Counted from the stretch's first letter, positions 1-5,366 are shown. The stretch is 8,372 nt of DNA from Nitriliruptoraceae bacterium (GCA_007131525.1 SLQK01000136.1:1-8372); one strand, 5' to 3'. Notes: generated by a model from the letters alone, not told the origin. Numbers and translations: made by a program.

Positions 1-746
1 GCCGCAGCGGTCGCCACCGCCTCCGGCGGTAGGTAGGGCAGGCGGAGCCGCAGCAGCTCCCGCGCGCCGAGCTGCTGCCGGGTGCGGTGGACCAGCTCGC
101 CGTAGGTCAGCACCTCGGGTCCGCCGACATCCAGCACCCGACCGGCTGCCCAGGGATCGTCGAGGACCAACAGCAGCAGCTCCAGCAGGTCCGCCAGCGC
201 GATGGGCTGGGTCAGCGAGGCCGACCAGGGCGGATCGAGCTGGACCGGCAGCCGGGCAGCCGCCAGGAGCAGCTCGTAGGAGGCGCTGCCGGCACCGAGG
301 ACGATCCCGGCACGCAGCTCCGTGACGGGAACCGGTCCCTGCCGCAGCTCGACGCCGGCCTGCTGCCGGGCGTAGAGGTGCACCGAGGTGGTGCTGAGCC
401 GGGACTCGTCCACCAGGCCACCGAGGTAGACCACGCGCCGCAGGCCGGCCAGGTCGATCCCGTCGCGGAACGCCGCCGCAGCCTGCCGCTCGCGGGCGAC
501 CAGCTCCCGTGTCGAGCCGCCCATGCCGTGGACGAGGTAGTAGGCGGCCACGGTCCCGTCGGCGGCCCGCAGCACCGCCTGCGCGTCCTCGACACGGCCC
601 TGCACGACGCGCACGTCGTCCCGCCAGGCGGCGCGCAACCGGGCCGGCTCACGCACCAGGCAGGTGACCTCGTGGCTGTCGGCCAGCAGCCGCGGGACGA
701 GCGCACCGCCGACGAACCCGGTGGCTCCGGTGACCAGCAGGTGCAC
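1..746 (-). CDS. Atypical SDR / NmrA-like NAD(P)-binding oxidoreductase (YbjT-like), 3' end cut by window
   Basis: Partial gene: 248 codons are visible and the reading frame runs off position 1 without a stop. The product starts MHLLVTGATGFVGG, a Rossmann-fold dinucleotide-binding motif (TGxxGxxG at residues 6-13). It continues with YYLVHGMG (69-76), VVYLGGLVDESRLS (105-118), HLYARQQAG (123-131), GPVPVTELRAGIVLGAGS (137-154) and QPIALADL (180-187). This order matches the YbjT-like atypical SDRs, which usually carry a C-terminal DUF2867 domain; that domain would lie beyond the window. The classical YxxxK pair is absent (Tyr125 is followed four residues later by Gln), as in relatives that read HLRSR at this site. 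GTG start chosen because GAGGAG lies 5 bases upstream. It begins 42 bases after the threonine aldolase stop, so it is probably the last visible gene of that operon. The substrate cannot be told; a redox or NAD(P)H-sensing role is inferred from the fold alone. Confidence 0.85.
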   Translation of the reverse strand, partial: MHLLVTGATGFVGGALVPRLLADSHEVTCLVREPARLRAAWRDDVRVVQGRVEDAQAVLRAADGTVAAYYLVHGMGGSTRELVARERQAAAAFRDGIDLAGLRRVVYLGGLVDESRLSTTSVHLYARQQAGVELRQGPVPVTELRAGIVLGAGSASYELLLAAARLPVQLDPPWSASLTQPIALADLLELLLLVLDDPWAAGRVLDVGGPEVLTYGELVHRTRQQLGARELLRLRLPYLPPEAVATAA

Positions 747-751
747 GGCGG

Positions 752-757
752 CTCCTC
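752..757 (-). promoter_or_regulatory. Ribosome binding site of the SDR gene
   Basis: The minus strand reads GAGGAG, followed by 5 bases and then the GTG at 746. It supports the GTG start and shows that this gene, although close behind the threonine aldolase, has its own initiation site. Confidence 0.6.
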
Positions 758-788
758 TCGGCGGTGGCGGCGTGGCCCACGCCGTCGC

Positions 789-1835
789 TCAGTCGTGGCG
801 GGGTGACGCTCCGAGGGCGACGGCCAGGAGGTCGGCGGCGCGTCGGCACTGGTCGGCGGTGACGTCGAGGTGGGTGACCAGCCGCAGCAGGTGGGGGCCC
901 ATGGCCCCGACCAGCACACCCTGCCCGCGCAGCTCGTCGACGACCGCGGCGGCAGGCCGCTCCCCGGTCGCCACGTAGACGATGTTGGTGGTGACCTCCG
1001 AGGGCTCGAGCAGCCCCGGATGGGCCTCCGCCAGCCGGGTGGCGATCGCCTGGGCGTGGTCGTGGTCCTCGAGCAGCCGCGCACGGTGGTGCTGGAGCGC
1101 GTGGGACCCGGCCGCTGCCAGGATGCCGGCCTGGCGCATCGCGCCGCCGAAGCGTCGCCGCCATCGCCGGGCCTCGGCGATGACGTCGGCGTCCCCGACG
1201 GCCAGGGAGCCGACGGGGGCACCGAGCCCCTTGGACAGGCAGACGCTGAAGGCCGTGAAGGTGCCGCCCACCGCTGCGGGGTCCTCCCCCGTGGCCGCCA
1301 GGGCGTTCCAGAGCCGGGCACCGTCCCCGTGGAGGGGCAGCCCGCGCTCGTCGGCGACCGCGCGGAGGGCGGCGAGGCGCGCCAGGCCGTGGACCGCGCC
1401 GCCGCCGCGGTTGGTGGTCTCCTCGACCGAGATGGCCCCCACCTCGGTGTTCGGGAAGCCGGGTGGCCGCAGCGCCGCGCGGACCGCGCCGGCCTCGAGC
1501 AGGCCGCGGGTCCCCTCCACGGTGCGGAACTGGACCTGCGCGTTGATGGCGGCGGCGCCGGCCTCGTAGGCCACGACGTGGGCGTCGGCCTCGCAGACGA
1601 CCTCGGACCCCGGTGCCACGAGCGAGCGCAGCAGCACCTGGGTCGCCATGATGCCCGTCGGCGTGAGGACCGCGGCCTCCCGGCCGAACAGCCCGGCGAC
1701 CTGCGCCTCGAGGGCGGTCACGCTCGGGTCCTCGCCGTACTGATCGTCGCCGACCTCGGCGGCGGCCATGGCACGGCGCATCGCGGGGGTGGGGCGGGTG
1801 ACGGTGTCGGACCGCAGGTCGATCGGCCCGCTCAT
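789..1835 (-). CDS. ltaE: Low-specificity L-threonine aldolase, PLP-dependent
   Basis: A 348-residue protein of fold-type I PLP enzymes, expected to cleave L-threonine or L-allo-threonine to glycine and acetaldehyde in the cytosol. Visible motifs: IDLRSDTVTRP (5-15); GDDQYGEDP (29-37); AVLTPTGIMAT (55-65), the cofactor phosphate-binding turn; DAHVVAYEAGA (84-94), with His86 aligning to the cofactor-stacking His of E. coli LtaE; HGDGARLWNA (169-178), with Asp171 contacting the pyridine nitrogen; CLSKGLGAPVGS (199-210), with Lys202 as Schiff-base lysine; GGAMRQAG (230-237); LLRLVTHLDV (316-325), with Arg318 the likely carboxylate binder. Length is normal for the family. Oddity: the usual ENTHN stretch reads EETTN (138-142), so its His is Thr. 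ATG chosen because it overlaps the upstream phosphatase stop as ATGA and the homology begins at once; no Shine-Dalgarno precedes it, so translation is probably coupled. The frame stays open far upstream, but that part overlaps the phosphatase and is not coding. Confidence 0.95.
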   Translation of the reverse strand: MSGPIDLRSDTVTRPTPAMRRAMAAAEVGDDQYGEDPSVTALEAQVAGLFGREAAVLTPTGIMATQVLLRSLVAPGSEVVCEADAHVVAYEAGAAAINAQVQFRTVEGTRGLLEAGAVRAALRPPGFPNTEVGAISVEETTNRGGGAVHGLARLAALRAVADERGLPLHGDGARLWNALAATGEDPAAVGGTFTAFSVCLSKGLGAPVGSLAVGDADVIAEARRWRRRFGGAMRQAGILAAAGSHALQHHRARLLEDHDHAQAIATRLAEAHPGLLEPSEVTTNIVYVATGERPAAAVVDELRGQGVLVGAMGPHLLRLVTHLDVTADQCRRAADLLAVALGASPRHD

Positions 1836-2656
1836 GCGCGGTGACCGAGGTGCTCGAGGAGGGCGTCGTGCATGCGGCGTCCCCCGGCGACCAACCCCGG
1901 CTGCGCTGCCCCACCGAGCTCCCGGTCCAGTTCGGTGACCACGCCGCCGGCCTCGACGACCAGCAGCCGGCCCACGGCCCAGTCCCAGGGGTGCAGGGCG
2001 AACTCGACGTAGGCGTCGGCGCGCCCGGCGGCGACCCAGGCGAGGTCGAGGGCGGCGGCCCCACCACGGCGCAGATCCCGGAACCGCGACAGCAGCCCGA
2101 CGGCCTCCCGCCCCCAGTCGGTTCGCACGGCGCGGTCGTAGGCGAAGCCGGTGCACACCAGCCCGTGCGCCGGGTCGTCGACCTGCCGGACCTTGAGGGC
2201 GCGCTCGCCGAGCCAGGCACCCTGGCCCCTCGCCCCGTGGAACACCTCGCCGCTCGGGGGGTGCACGATCGCGCCGGCGATCGTGCCGTCGGCGTCGACG
2301 CAGGCCACGGACACGCACCACAGCGGCCAGCCGTAGAGGAAGTTGACCGTGCCGTCCAGCGGGTCGATGACCCAGGTGCGGCCGGTGCGGCCCTCGCGGG
2401 AGGCCTGCCCCTCCTCACCGAGGATGCCGTCGTCGGGCAGGGCGGCGAGCAGCGTCTCCACGATGGCGCGCTCGGCCGCGGCATCAGCCGCGGAGACCGG
2501 GTCGGTCGCGCTGGCCTTGTGCTCGACCTCGAGGTCGGCGCCCTCGGCCAGCTCGTGGGCGAACCGCTGGAGCAGCTGTCCGGCGCCGGTGGCCGCCTCC
2601 ACCGCGAGGGCGCGCAGGCCGTCGGGGTCCGTGCCCGCTCGGCTGGAGTGGCGCAT
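1832..2656 (-). CDS. Inositol monophosphatase family protein
   Basis: A 274-residue Mg-dependent, Li-sensitive-type phosphatase fold. Metal-site motifs are intact: LGEEG (79-83, Glu81), WVIDPLDGTVNFLYGWP (95-111, Asp98 and Asp101) and HPWDWAVG (222-229, Asp225). The fold signatures GGAAALDLAWVAAGRADAYVE (198-218) and VVEAGGVVTE (233-242) are also present. Family members dephosphorylate inositol-1-phosphate, and others act on histidinol phosphate, fructose-1,6-bisphosphate or PAP; the sequence alone does not choose among them. Actinobacteria need inositol phosphatase activity for phosphatidylinositol and mycothiol precursors, so that role is plausible but inferred. ATG is preceded by AGGAG with a 5-base gap. 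First gene of a minus-strand operon; its TGA overlaps the ATG of the threonine aldolase by four bases. No histidinol-pathway neighbours are visible. Confidence 0.93.
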   Translation of the reverse strand: MRHSSRAGTDPDGLRALAVEAATGAGQLLQRFAHELAEGADLEVEHKASATDPVSAADAAAERAIVETLLAALPDDGILGEEGQASREGRTGRTWVIDPLDGTVNFLYGWPLWCVSVACVDADGTIAGAIVHPPSGEVFHGARGQGAWLGERALKVRQVDDPAHGLVCTGFAYDRAVRTDWGREAVGLLSRFRDLRRGGAAALDLAWVAAGRADAYVEFALHPWDWAVGRLLVVEAGGVVTELDRELGGAAQPGLVAGGRRMHDALLEHLGHRA

Positions 2657-2661
2657 GCTGG

Positions 2662-2666
2662 CTCCT
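2662..2666 (-). promoter_or_regulatory. Ribosome binding site of the inositol monophosphatase gene
   Basis: AGGAG on the minus strand, 5 bases before the ATG at 2656. It fixes the start; the open frame continues upstream but has no comparable site. Confidence 0.6.
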
Positions 2667-2744
2667 GGTCGGTGGCGGATGACGGACGCGGTCCCGGCTC
2701 ACCGCGGGGAGCGTACTGGCGCCGAGGGCGACACCCCGTGGGCG

Positions 2745-2753
2745 CTATCCACA
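2745..2753 (+). promoter_or_regulatory. Single DnaA-box-like 9-mer
   Basis: CTATCCACA matches the DnaA box TTATCCACA at 8 of 9 positions. It sits in the middle of a divergent promoter region where most other sequence is G/C-only. One box does not make an origin, and no dnaA, dnaN or cluster of boxes is nearby. It may be a DnaA regulatory site or chance. Confidence 0.25.
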
Positions 2754-2816
2754 GGCTGCGCGGCATCCAGAACCACTCGGCGCGCAGGAGCGGCCAGGCT
2801 GGGCACCTCACCGACC

Positions 2817-2823
2817 GGAGGAG
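2817..2823 (+). promoter_or_regulatory. Ribosome binding site of the 206-residue protein
   Basis: GGAGGAG, 7 bases before the ATG at 2831. This near-ideal Shine-Dalgarno decides the start: the same frame is open for about 1 kb upstream, but that part is antisense to the phosphatase and not coding. Confidence 0.65.
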
Positions 2824-2830
2824 TCAGACC

Positions 2831-3451
2831 ATGGACCTGTCCGCCCCGCCGCTGCCCACCTGGGAGCAGTCCGAGCGGTTCCTGCTCGACCTCGCAGCGG
2901 GCGACCTGGCCGCGGGTGGCTGGCCGCTGCCCACCCTGCTCGCCTGCATCGACGACGAGGCCGTGGCCGTCGACACCCTGCGCCCCTTCGACGAGGAGGG
3001 GCCCGTGCCCGCGCTGGTGGAGGTCCTCGCGCTGCTGCTGCCGCTGGGGATCAACCGCGTCGCGCTGCTGCTCCCCGGACGCGCGTGGTCGACGATCGAC
3101 CCGATCCCGCCGGTGACCGACGAGGGCGACCTGCGGGCCAGGGTGCTGATGCTCGTGCAGGCCGACGGTCTGCACCGACCCTGCCGGCACGTCAGCCGGG
3201 TCCGCGAGCTCCACGAGGAGCCGGGCGACGGCCGGTGGCGGATCGGGGAGGTCGTCATCGAGGGGTCGGAGGAGCCCGAGGCCCCGGTGCTCGACGCGCT
3301 CGGCATCCTGCTGGACCGCCGCGACGAACTCCGTCGGGACACCACCGGCAGCGCGCTGGTCGCCCAGCTCGGGCGGGTCCTGCTGCTCGGGCACCAGCTG
3401 GCGCTGGCTCCCCGGCTGGCGGTCCCCCTGACCCACGCCAGCGCCCGCTGA
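2831..3451 (+). CDS. Uncharacterised acidic protein, 206 residues
   Basis: I do not recognise a family. The start MDLSAPPLPT follows a strong Shine-Dalgarno. The protein has no signal peptide. The most hydrophobic stretch, VPALVEVLALLLPLGINRVALLLPG (59-83), has charges and a Gly-Ile-Asn break and looks like a buried helix-strand unit rather than a membrane segment. Other visible parts: a Trp-anchored N-terminal helix (WEQSERFLLDLAAGDLA, 11-27); an acidic linker (PVTDEGDLR, 94-102); a stretch with Cys118, His115 and His120 (HRPCRH); the strand pair RWRIGEVVIEG (135-145); and a C-terminal helical part (LLDRRDELRRD, 160-170). Acidic residues dominate. It is divergent from the phosphatase operon and 53 bases upstream of msrB on the same strand, so it may share a transcript with msrB. 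Codon use matches its neighbours, with strong G/C third positions, which supports real coding. It is most likely a cytosolic protein of unknown role. Confidence 0.72.
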   Translation: MDLSAPPLPTWEQSERFLLDLAAGDLAAGGWPLPTLLACIDDEAVAVDTLRPFDEEGPVPALVEVLALLLPLGINRVALLLPGRAWSTIDPIPPVTDEGDLRARVLMLVQADGLHRPCRHVSRVRELHEEPGDGRWRIGEVVIEGSEEPEAPVLDALGILLDRRDELRRDTTGSALVAQLGRVLLLGHQLALAPRLAVPLTHASAR

Positions 3452-3476
3452 CCGGGACCGGGCGCCCGCCTACCCT
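3448..3476 (+). promoter_or_regulatory. Candidate promoter of msrB
   Basis: CTGACC (3448-3453) and TACCCT (3471-3476) are 17 bases apart and fit the TTGAC-N17-TANNNT pattern of actinobacterial housekeeping sigma factors. The -35 overlaps the stop codon of the preceding gene, and the -10 lies 28 bases before the msrB ATG. A perfect 10-base palindrome, CGGGCGCCCG (3459-3468), fills the spacer. Sequence match only. Confidence 0.28.
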
Positions 3477-3504
3477 CACCTGCCGACCCGACGGAGCCTG
3501 TGTG

Positions 3505-3912
3505 ATGACCGAGCGACGGGACTGGACCGAGGCCCAGTGGCGGGCCGCCCTCGACCCCGAGGCCTTCCACGTGCTGCGGCAGGCGGGGACGGAACGGCCC
3601 TTCACCGGGGCCTACTGGGACACCACCACCGACGGCACGTACCGGTGCCGCGGCTGCGGGGCGGTGCTGTTCCGCTCCGACACCAAGTTCGATGCCCACT
3701 GCGGCTGGCCCAGCTTCTACGCCCCCGAACAGCAGGAAGCGGTGACCCTGCACGAGGATCGCAGCCTCGGGATGCGTCGCGTCGAGGTGCGCTGCGCGGC
3801 CTGCGACGGCCACCTCGGGCACGTCTTCGACGACGCCCCGGACCAGCCGACGGGGCTGCGCTACTGCATCAACTCGGCGTCGTTGGACCTCGAGCCCGAC
3901 GACGCCGGCTGA
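3505..3912 (+). CDS. msrB: Peptide-methionine (R)-S-oxide reductase MsrB
   Basis: A 135-residue single-domain enzyme that reduces methionine-R-sulfoxide in oxidised proteins back to methionine, normally recycled by thioredoxin. Family landmarks in order: RPFTGAYWD (31-39); zinc ligands Cys48 and Cys51 in YRCRGCG; KFDAHCGWPSFY (61-72), whose Cys66 sits where many MsrBs carry the resolving cysteine; zinc ligands Cys97 and Cys100 in RCAACDGHLGHVF (96-108); catalytic Cys121 in RYCINSASL (119-127). All key residues are present and the length is typical for a free-standing cytosolic form. Start: ATG at 3505, with GGAG 8 bases upstream; GTG at 3502 is in frame and immediately adjacent, adding one residue. 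The open frame extends to 3085 upstream but overlaps the previous gene and is not coding. The stop lies inside the stem of the 16-bp inverted repeat shared with the convergent acyltransferase gene. Confidence 0.96.
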   Translation: MTERRDWTEAQWRAALDPEAFHVLRQAGTERPFTGAYWDTTTDGTYRCRGCGAVLFRSDTKFDAHCGWPSFYAPEQQEAVTLHEDRSLGMRRVEVRCAACDGHLGHVFDDAPDQPTGLRYCINSASLDLEPDDAG

Positions 3913-3937
3913 CCCGGCCGCTCAGCCGGCGTCGTCG
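3897..3937. terminator. Perfect 16-bp inverted repeat across two convergent stop codons; probable bidirectional terminator
   Basis: Arms 3897-3912 (CGACGACGCCGGCTGA) and 3922-3937 (TCAGCCGGCGTCGTCG) are exact reverse complements around a 9-base loop. The arms include the stop codons of msrB (3910-3912) and of the acyltransferase (3922-3924), and encode the final Asp-Asp-Ala-Gly of both. A stem this GC-rich would be very stable in either transcript. There is no T tract on either side, which is common for actinobacterial hairpins, so terminator function is inferred from placement and symmetry. Confidence 0.6.
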
Positions 3938-4638
3938 CGGTCGAGGTCACCGTCGACCTGGACCTCACCGGACTTGACCTTGGCGCCGTACTCGTCGACG
4001 TACTCCTGCTCCGACAGCAGCATGATCTCGTACATGAGCTCGTCGGTGGCGGACCGCAGGACGAAGGGATCCTCGCGTCGGTCGTAGTAGCGGCTGAGGT
4101 CGAGCGGCTTGCCGTAGCGCATCAGCACCGGCCCCCGCTTGGGGATCCGGGCGCCGGTGGGCAGCGCGAGGTCGGTCCCGTGGATGCCGCAGGGGATGAT
4201 CGGCACCTCTGCCTCCAGGGCCATCCGGACCGGGCCCGTCTTGCCGCGGTACAGCCGGCCGTCGGGGCTGCGGGTGCCCTCCGGGTAGATCCCCAGCAGT
4301 TCCCCGCTGCGCAGGATCTCCACCCCGGTCGCCAGGCTCGCGTCGCCCTCACCCTTGCCCCGCCGCAGCGGCACCACCCCGGTGCCCTGGAAGAACCACT
4401 TCGTGCGCCAGGAGTCCCAGTAGTCCGCCTTGCCGAGGAAGTACACCGGCCGGGGCACGTTCATCGGCAGCACGAGCGAGTCGATGAAGGACAGGTGGTT
4501 GCAGGCCAGGATCGCCGGCTCCACGCTGGGGACGTTCTCGAGGCCTTCGACGGTCACCTGGAGGTAGGGGTTGAGCACCGGCGGCAACGCCCGCTTCAGC
4601 GCCCGGTACATCCGTGGTGCGTCCCGCATCCCCGCCAC
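3922..4638 (-). CDS. 1-acyl-sn-glycerol-3-phosphate acyltransferase family (PlsC-like)
   Basis: Lysophosphatidic-acid acyltransferase family, expected at the inner face of the membrane in phospholipid synthesis. In numbering from the first possible GTG (4665), motif I is CNHLSFIDS (55-63; His57 and Asp62 of HX4D). The PVYFLGKADYW segment is 73-83, VVPLRRG is 97-103, and motif III is YPEGTRSPDG (127-136; Glu129, Arg132). GKTGPVRMAL is 141-150 and motif IV VPIIPCG is 154-160. No long transmembrane helix is seen; the ends are hydrophilic and the C-terminus is acidic. Start: three in-frame choices exist. GTG at 4638 has a perfect AGGAGG 5 bases upstream, so I prefer it (238 residues); GTG at 4665 (247 residues) has only a poor site, and ATG at 4629 has none well spaced. 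Convergent with msrB, 9 bases between stops. Paralogues of this family also acylate other lipids, so the exact acceptor is uncertain. Confidence 0.92.
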   Translation of the reverse strand: MAGMRDAPRMYRALKRALPPVLNPYLQVTVEGLENVPSVEPAILACNHLSFIDSLVLPMNVPRPVYFLGKADYWDSWRTKWFFQGTGVVPLRRGKGEGDASLATGVEILRSGELLGIYPEGTRSPDGRLYRGKTGPVRMALEAEVPIIPCGIHGTDLALPTGARIPKRGPVLMRYGKPLDLSRYYDRREDPFVLRSATDELMYEIMLLSEQEYVDEYGAKVKSGEVQVDGDLDRDDAG

Positions 4639-4643
4639 GTGCG

Positions 4644-4649
4644 CCTCCT
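4644..4649 (-). promoter_or_regulatory. AGGAGG site that selects the acyltransferase start
   Basis: The minus strand reads AGGAGG, 5 bases and then GTG (4638). It lies inside the frame that opens at the upstream GTG (4665), so either the real start is 4638 or a full-consensus Shine-Dalgarno occurs by chance as Glu-Glu codons. Confidence 0.5.
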
Positions 4650-4777
4650 CGCCGGTCGCGTCCACCCGACCGCTCGCCGCATCCGTCCCGCCGGTCGTCG
4701 TGACCGGTCGGCTCCCTCAGCGCCCAGGTACGGACGCGATGGTCACTCCGCACACGGTGCGGGGCTGCCACCTCGCT

Positions 4778-4806
4778 AGCCTAGGGACGCACCCGGAGGC
4801 CGTCGA
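4778..4806 (-). promoter_or_regulatory. Weak candidate promoter of the acyltransferase gene
   Basis: On the minus strand TCGACG (4806-4801) and TAGGCT (4783-4778) are separated by 17 bases, 4 of 6 matches to TTGACA and a fit to TANNNT. Transcription would start about 130 bases before the GTG at 4638. The overlapping plus-strand TAGCCT (4777-4782) has no -35 partner. Confidence 0.2.
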
Positions 4807-4829
4807 GCCTCGAACCTGAAGCACACGTC

Positions 4830-4855
4830 CCACGATCGACGCTCCGTCGACGTGG
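4830..4855 (+). repeat. Imperfect inverted repeat (11-bp stem with one bulge) in the leader of the membrane-protein gene
   Basis: CCACG (4830-4834) plus TCGACG (4836-4841) pair with CGTCGA (4845-4850) plus CGTGG (4851-4855), leaving one bulged A (4835) and the loop CTC. The structure ends 37 bases before the GTG start of the next gene. It could be an mRNA leader hairpin or an operator; no T tract follows. Confidence 0.4.
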
Positions 4856-4892
4856 CGGGGACCACCGGCACCGTGATCGATCCGGAGGAGCT

Positions 4893-5366
4893 GTGGCCGA
4901 GGACATGGGCACCTGGCCGCCCGAGCAGGCGACGGTCCTGCTCGAGGTGCTGACCGAGGCGGGTCTGGCCCCTGAGGCCAAGCGCACCCGTGAGGGCGTG
5001 CTGGTCACGGTCCCCGACGAGCAGTCCGACGAGGCGCACCGCCAACTGGTCGCCAACATGGACCGCATCGCCAGCGCCGCGCGACAGCCGAAGGGAGCAG
5101 CCGGGCGTGGGCGCCGACCGCGGCCGGTCAAGGGTGCCGACAACCCGCCACCGAAGGACCCCCAGCAGCAGGCGGCGGAACGCCTCCAGCGGGTCGCACG
5201 GCCGGTGGGGCTGCTGCTGATCGCACTGCTGATCCTGGTCACCCTCGGGCCGCGGAACCCCGTCGTCGCCTTCATCGTGCTCGGCGTGCTGATCTACATC
5301 ATCGGCAAGCGCGCGCAGCAGCAGGGCGGCGGACCCGGAGGCCCCAGCGGCGGGCCCCTGCGCTGA
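4893..5366 (+). CDS. Small membrane protein with soluble N-terminal part and two-helix hairpin
   Basis: A 157-residue protein of unknown function. Residues 11-64 form a compact alpha/beta-looking part (ATVLLEVLTEAGLAPEAKR, then GVLVTVPDEQSDEAHRQL). Its spacing resembles the small DUF2007-type 'putative signal transducing protein' fold, a weak resemblance only. Residues 65-95 are a basic, proline-rich linker (KGAAGRGRRPRPVKG). Two hydrophobic segments, VGLLLIALLILVTLG (105-119) and PVVAFIVLGVLIYIIG (123-138), are separated by a tight PRN turn and followed by KRA, predicting a membrane hairpin with both ends in the cytosol. The tail is Gln/Gly/Pro-rich (142-157). There is no signal peptide. Start: GTG at 4893 with GGAGGAG ending 2 bases upstream; ATG at 4905 is in frame and could be the true start. 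Divergent from the acyltransferase and convergent with the peptidase. A membrane-tethered regulator is one guess; the function is not determinable. Confidence 0.78.
   Translation: MAEDMGTWPPEQATVLLEVLTEAGLAPEAKRTREGVLVTVPDEQSDEAHRQLVANMDRIASAARQPKGAAGRGRRPRPVKGADNPPPKDPQQQAAERLQRVARPVGLLLIALLILVTLGPRNPVVAFIVLGVLIYIIGKRAQQQGGGPGGPSGGPLR

Larger units (their letters stand above)
2657..2830. other. Divergent intergenic region between the phosphatase operon and the 206-residue protein
   Basis: This 174-base spacer must hold the promoters of both divergent transcription units. I see no clear -35/-10 pair on either strand; ANNNTA at 2710-2715 gives a TACGCT -10-like hexamer on the minus strand but has no matching -35. 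The only distinctive word is a DnaA-box-like CTATCCACA at 2745-2753. The Shine-Dalgarno sites of the two genes lie at its two ends. Confidence 0.5.
4666..4892. other. Divergent intergenic region between the acyltransferase and the membrane protein
   Basis: This non-coding spacer of about 230 bases holds a GCTAGCCTAGG word (4776-4786) with -10-like hexamers on both strands and a hairpin-forming stretch at 4830-4855. I see no credible small gene in it; the open frames crossing it are antisense extensions. Confidence 0.5.

Noticed and set aside
1836..2321. N-terminal extension of the threonine aldolase frame
   Set aside because: The extension is Arg/Gly-rich and overlaps the phosphatase in another frame; family homology starts just after the ATG at 1835.
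649..2811. A 720-codon minus-strand open frame overlapping the phosphatase and aldolase genes
   Set aside because: It is in the wrong frame relative to two well-supported enzymes, and the translation is Arg/Pro/Gly-rich without motifs, the usual by-product of GC-rich coding DNA.
1841..2830. Upstream extension of the frame of the 206-residue protein to 536 codons
   Set aside because: This part is antisense to the phosphatase gene, and the strong Shine-Dalgarno at 2817-2823 supports the internal ATG at 2831.
2657..2830. Possible replication origin suggested by the DnaA-box-like word
   Set aside because: Only one box is present, with no AT-rich unwinding stretch and no dnaA, dnaN or partition gene nearby.
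4776..4786. GCTAGCCTAGG as a restriction-type or operator palindrome
   Set aside because: It is two overlapping 6-base palindromes (GCTAGC and CCTAGG) rather than one longer dyad, and this short word could be chance.
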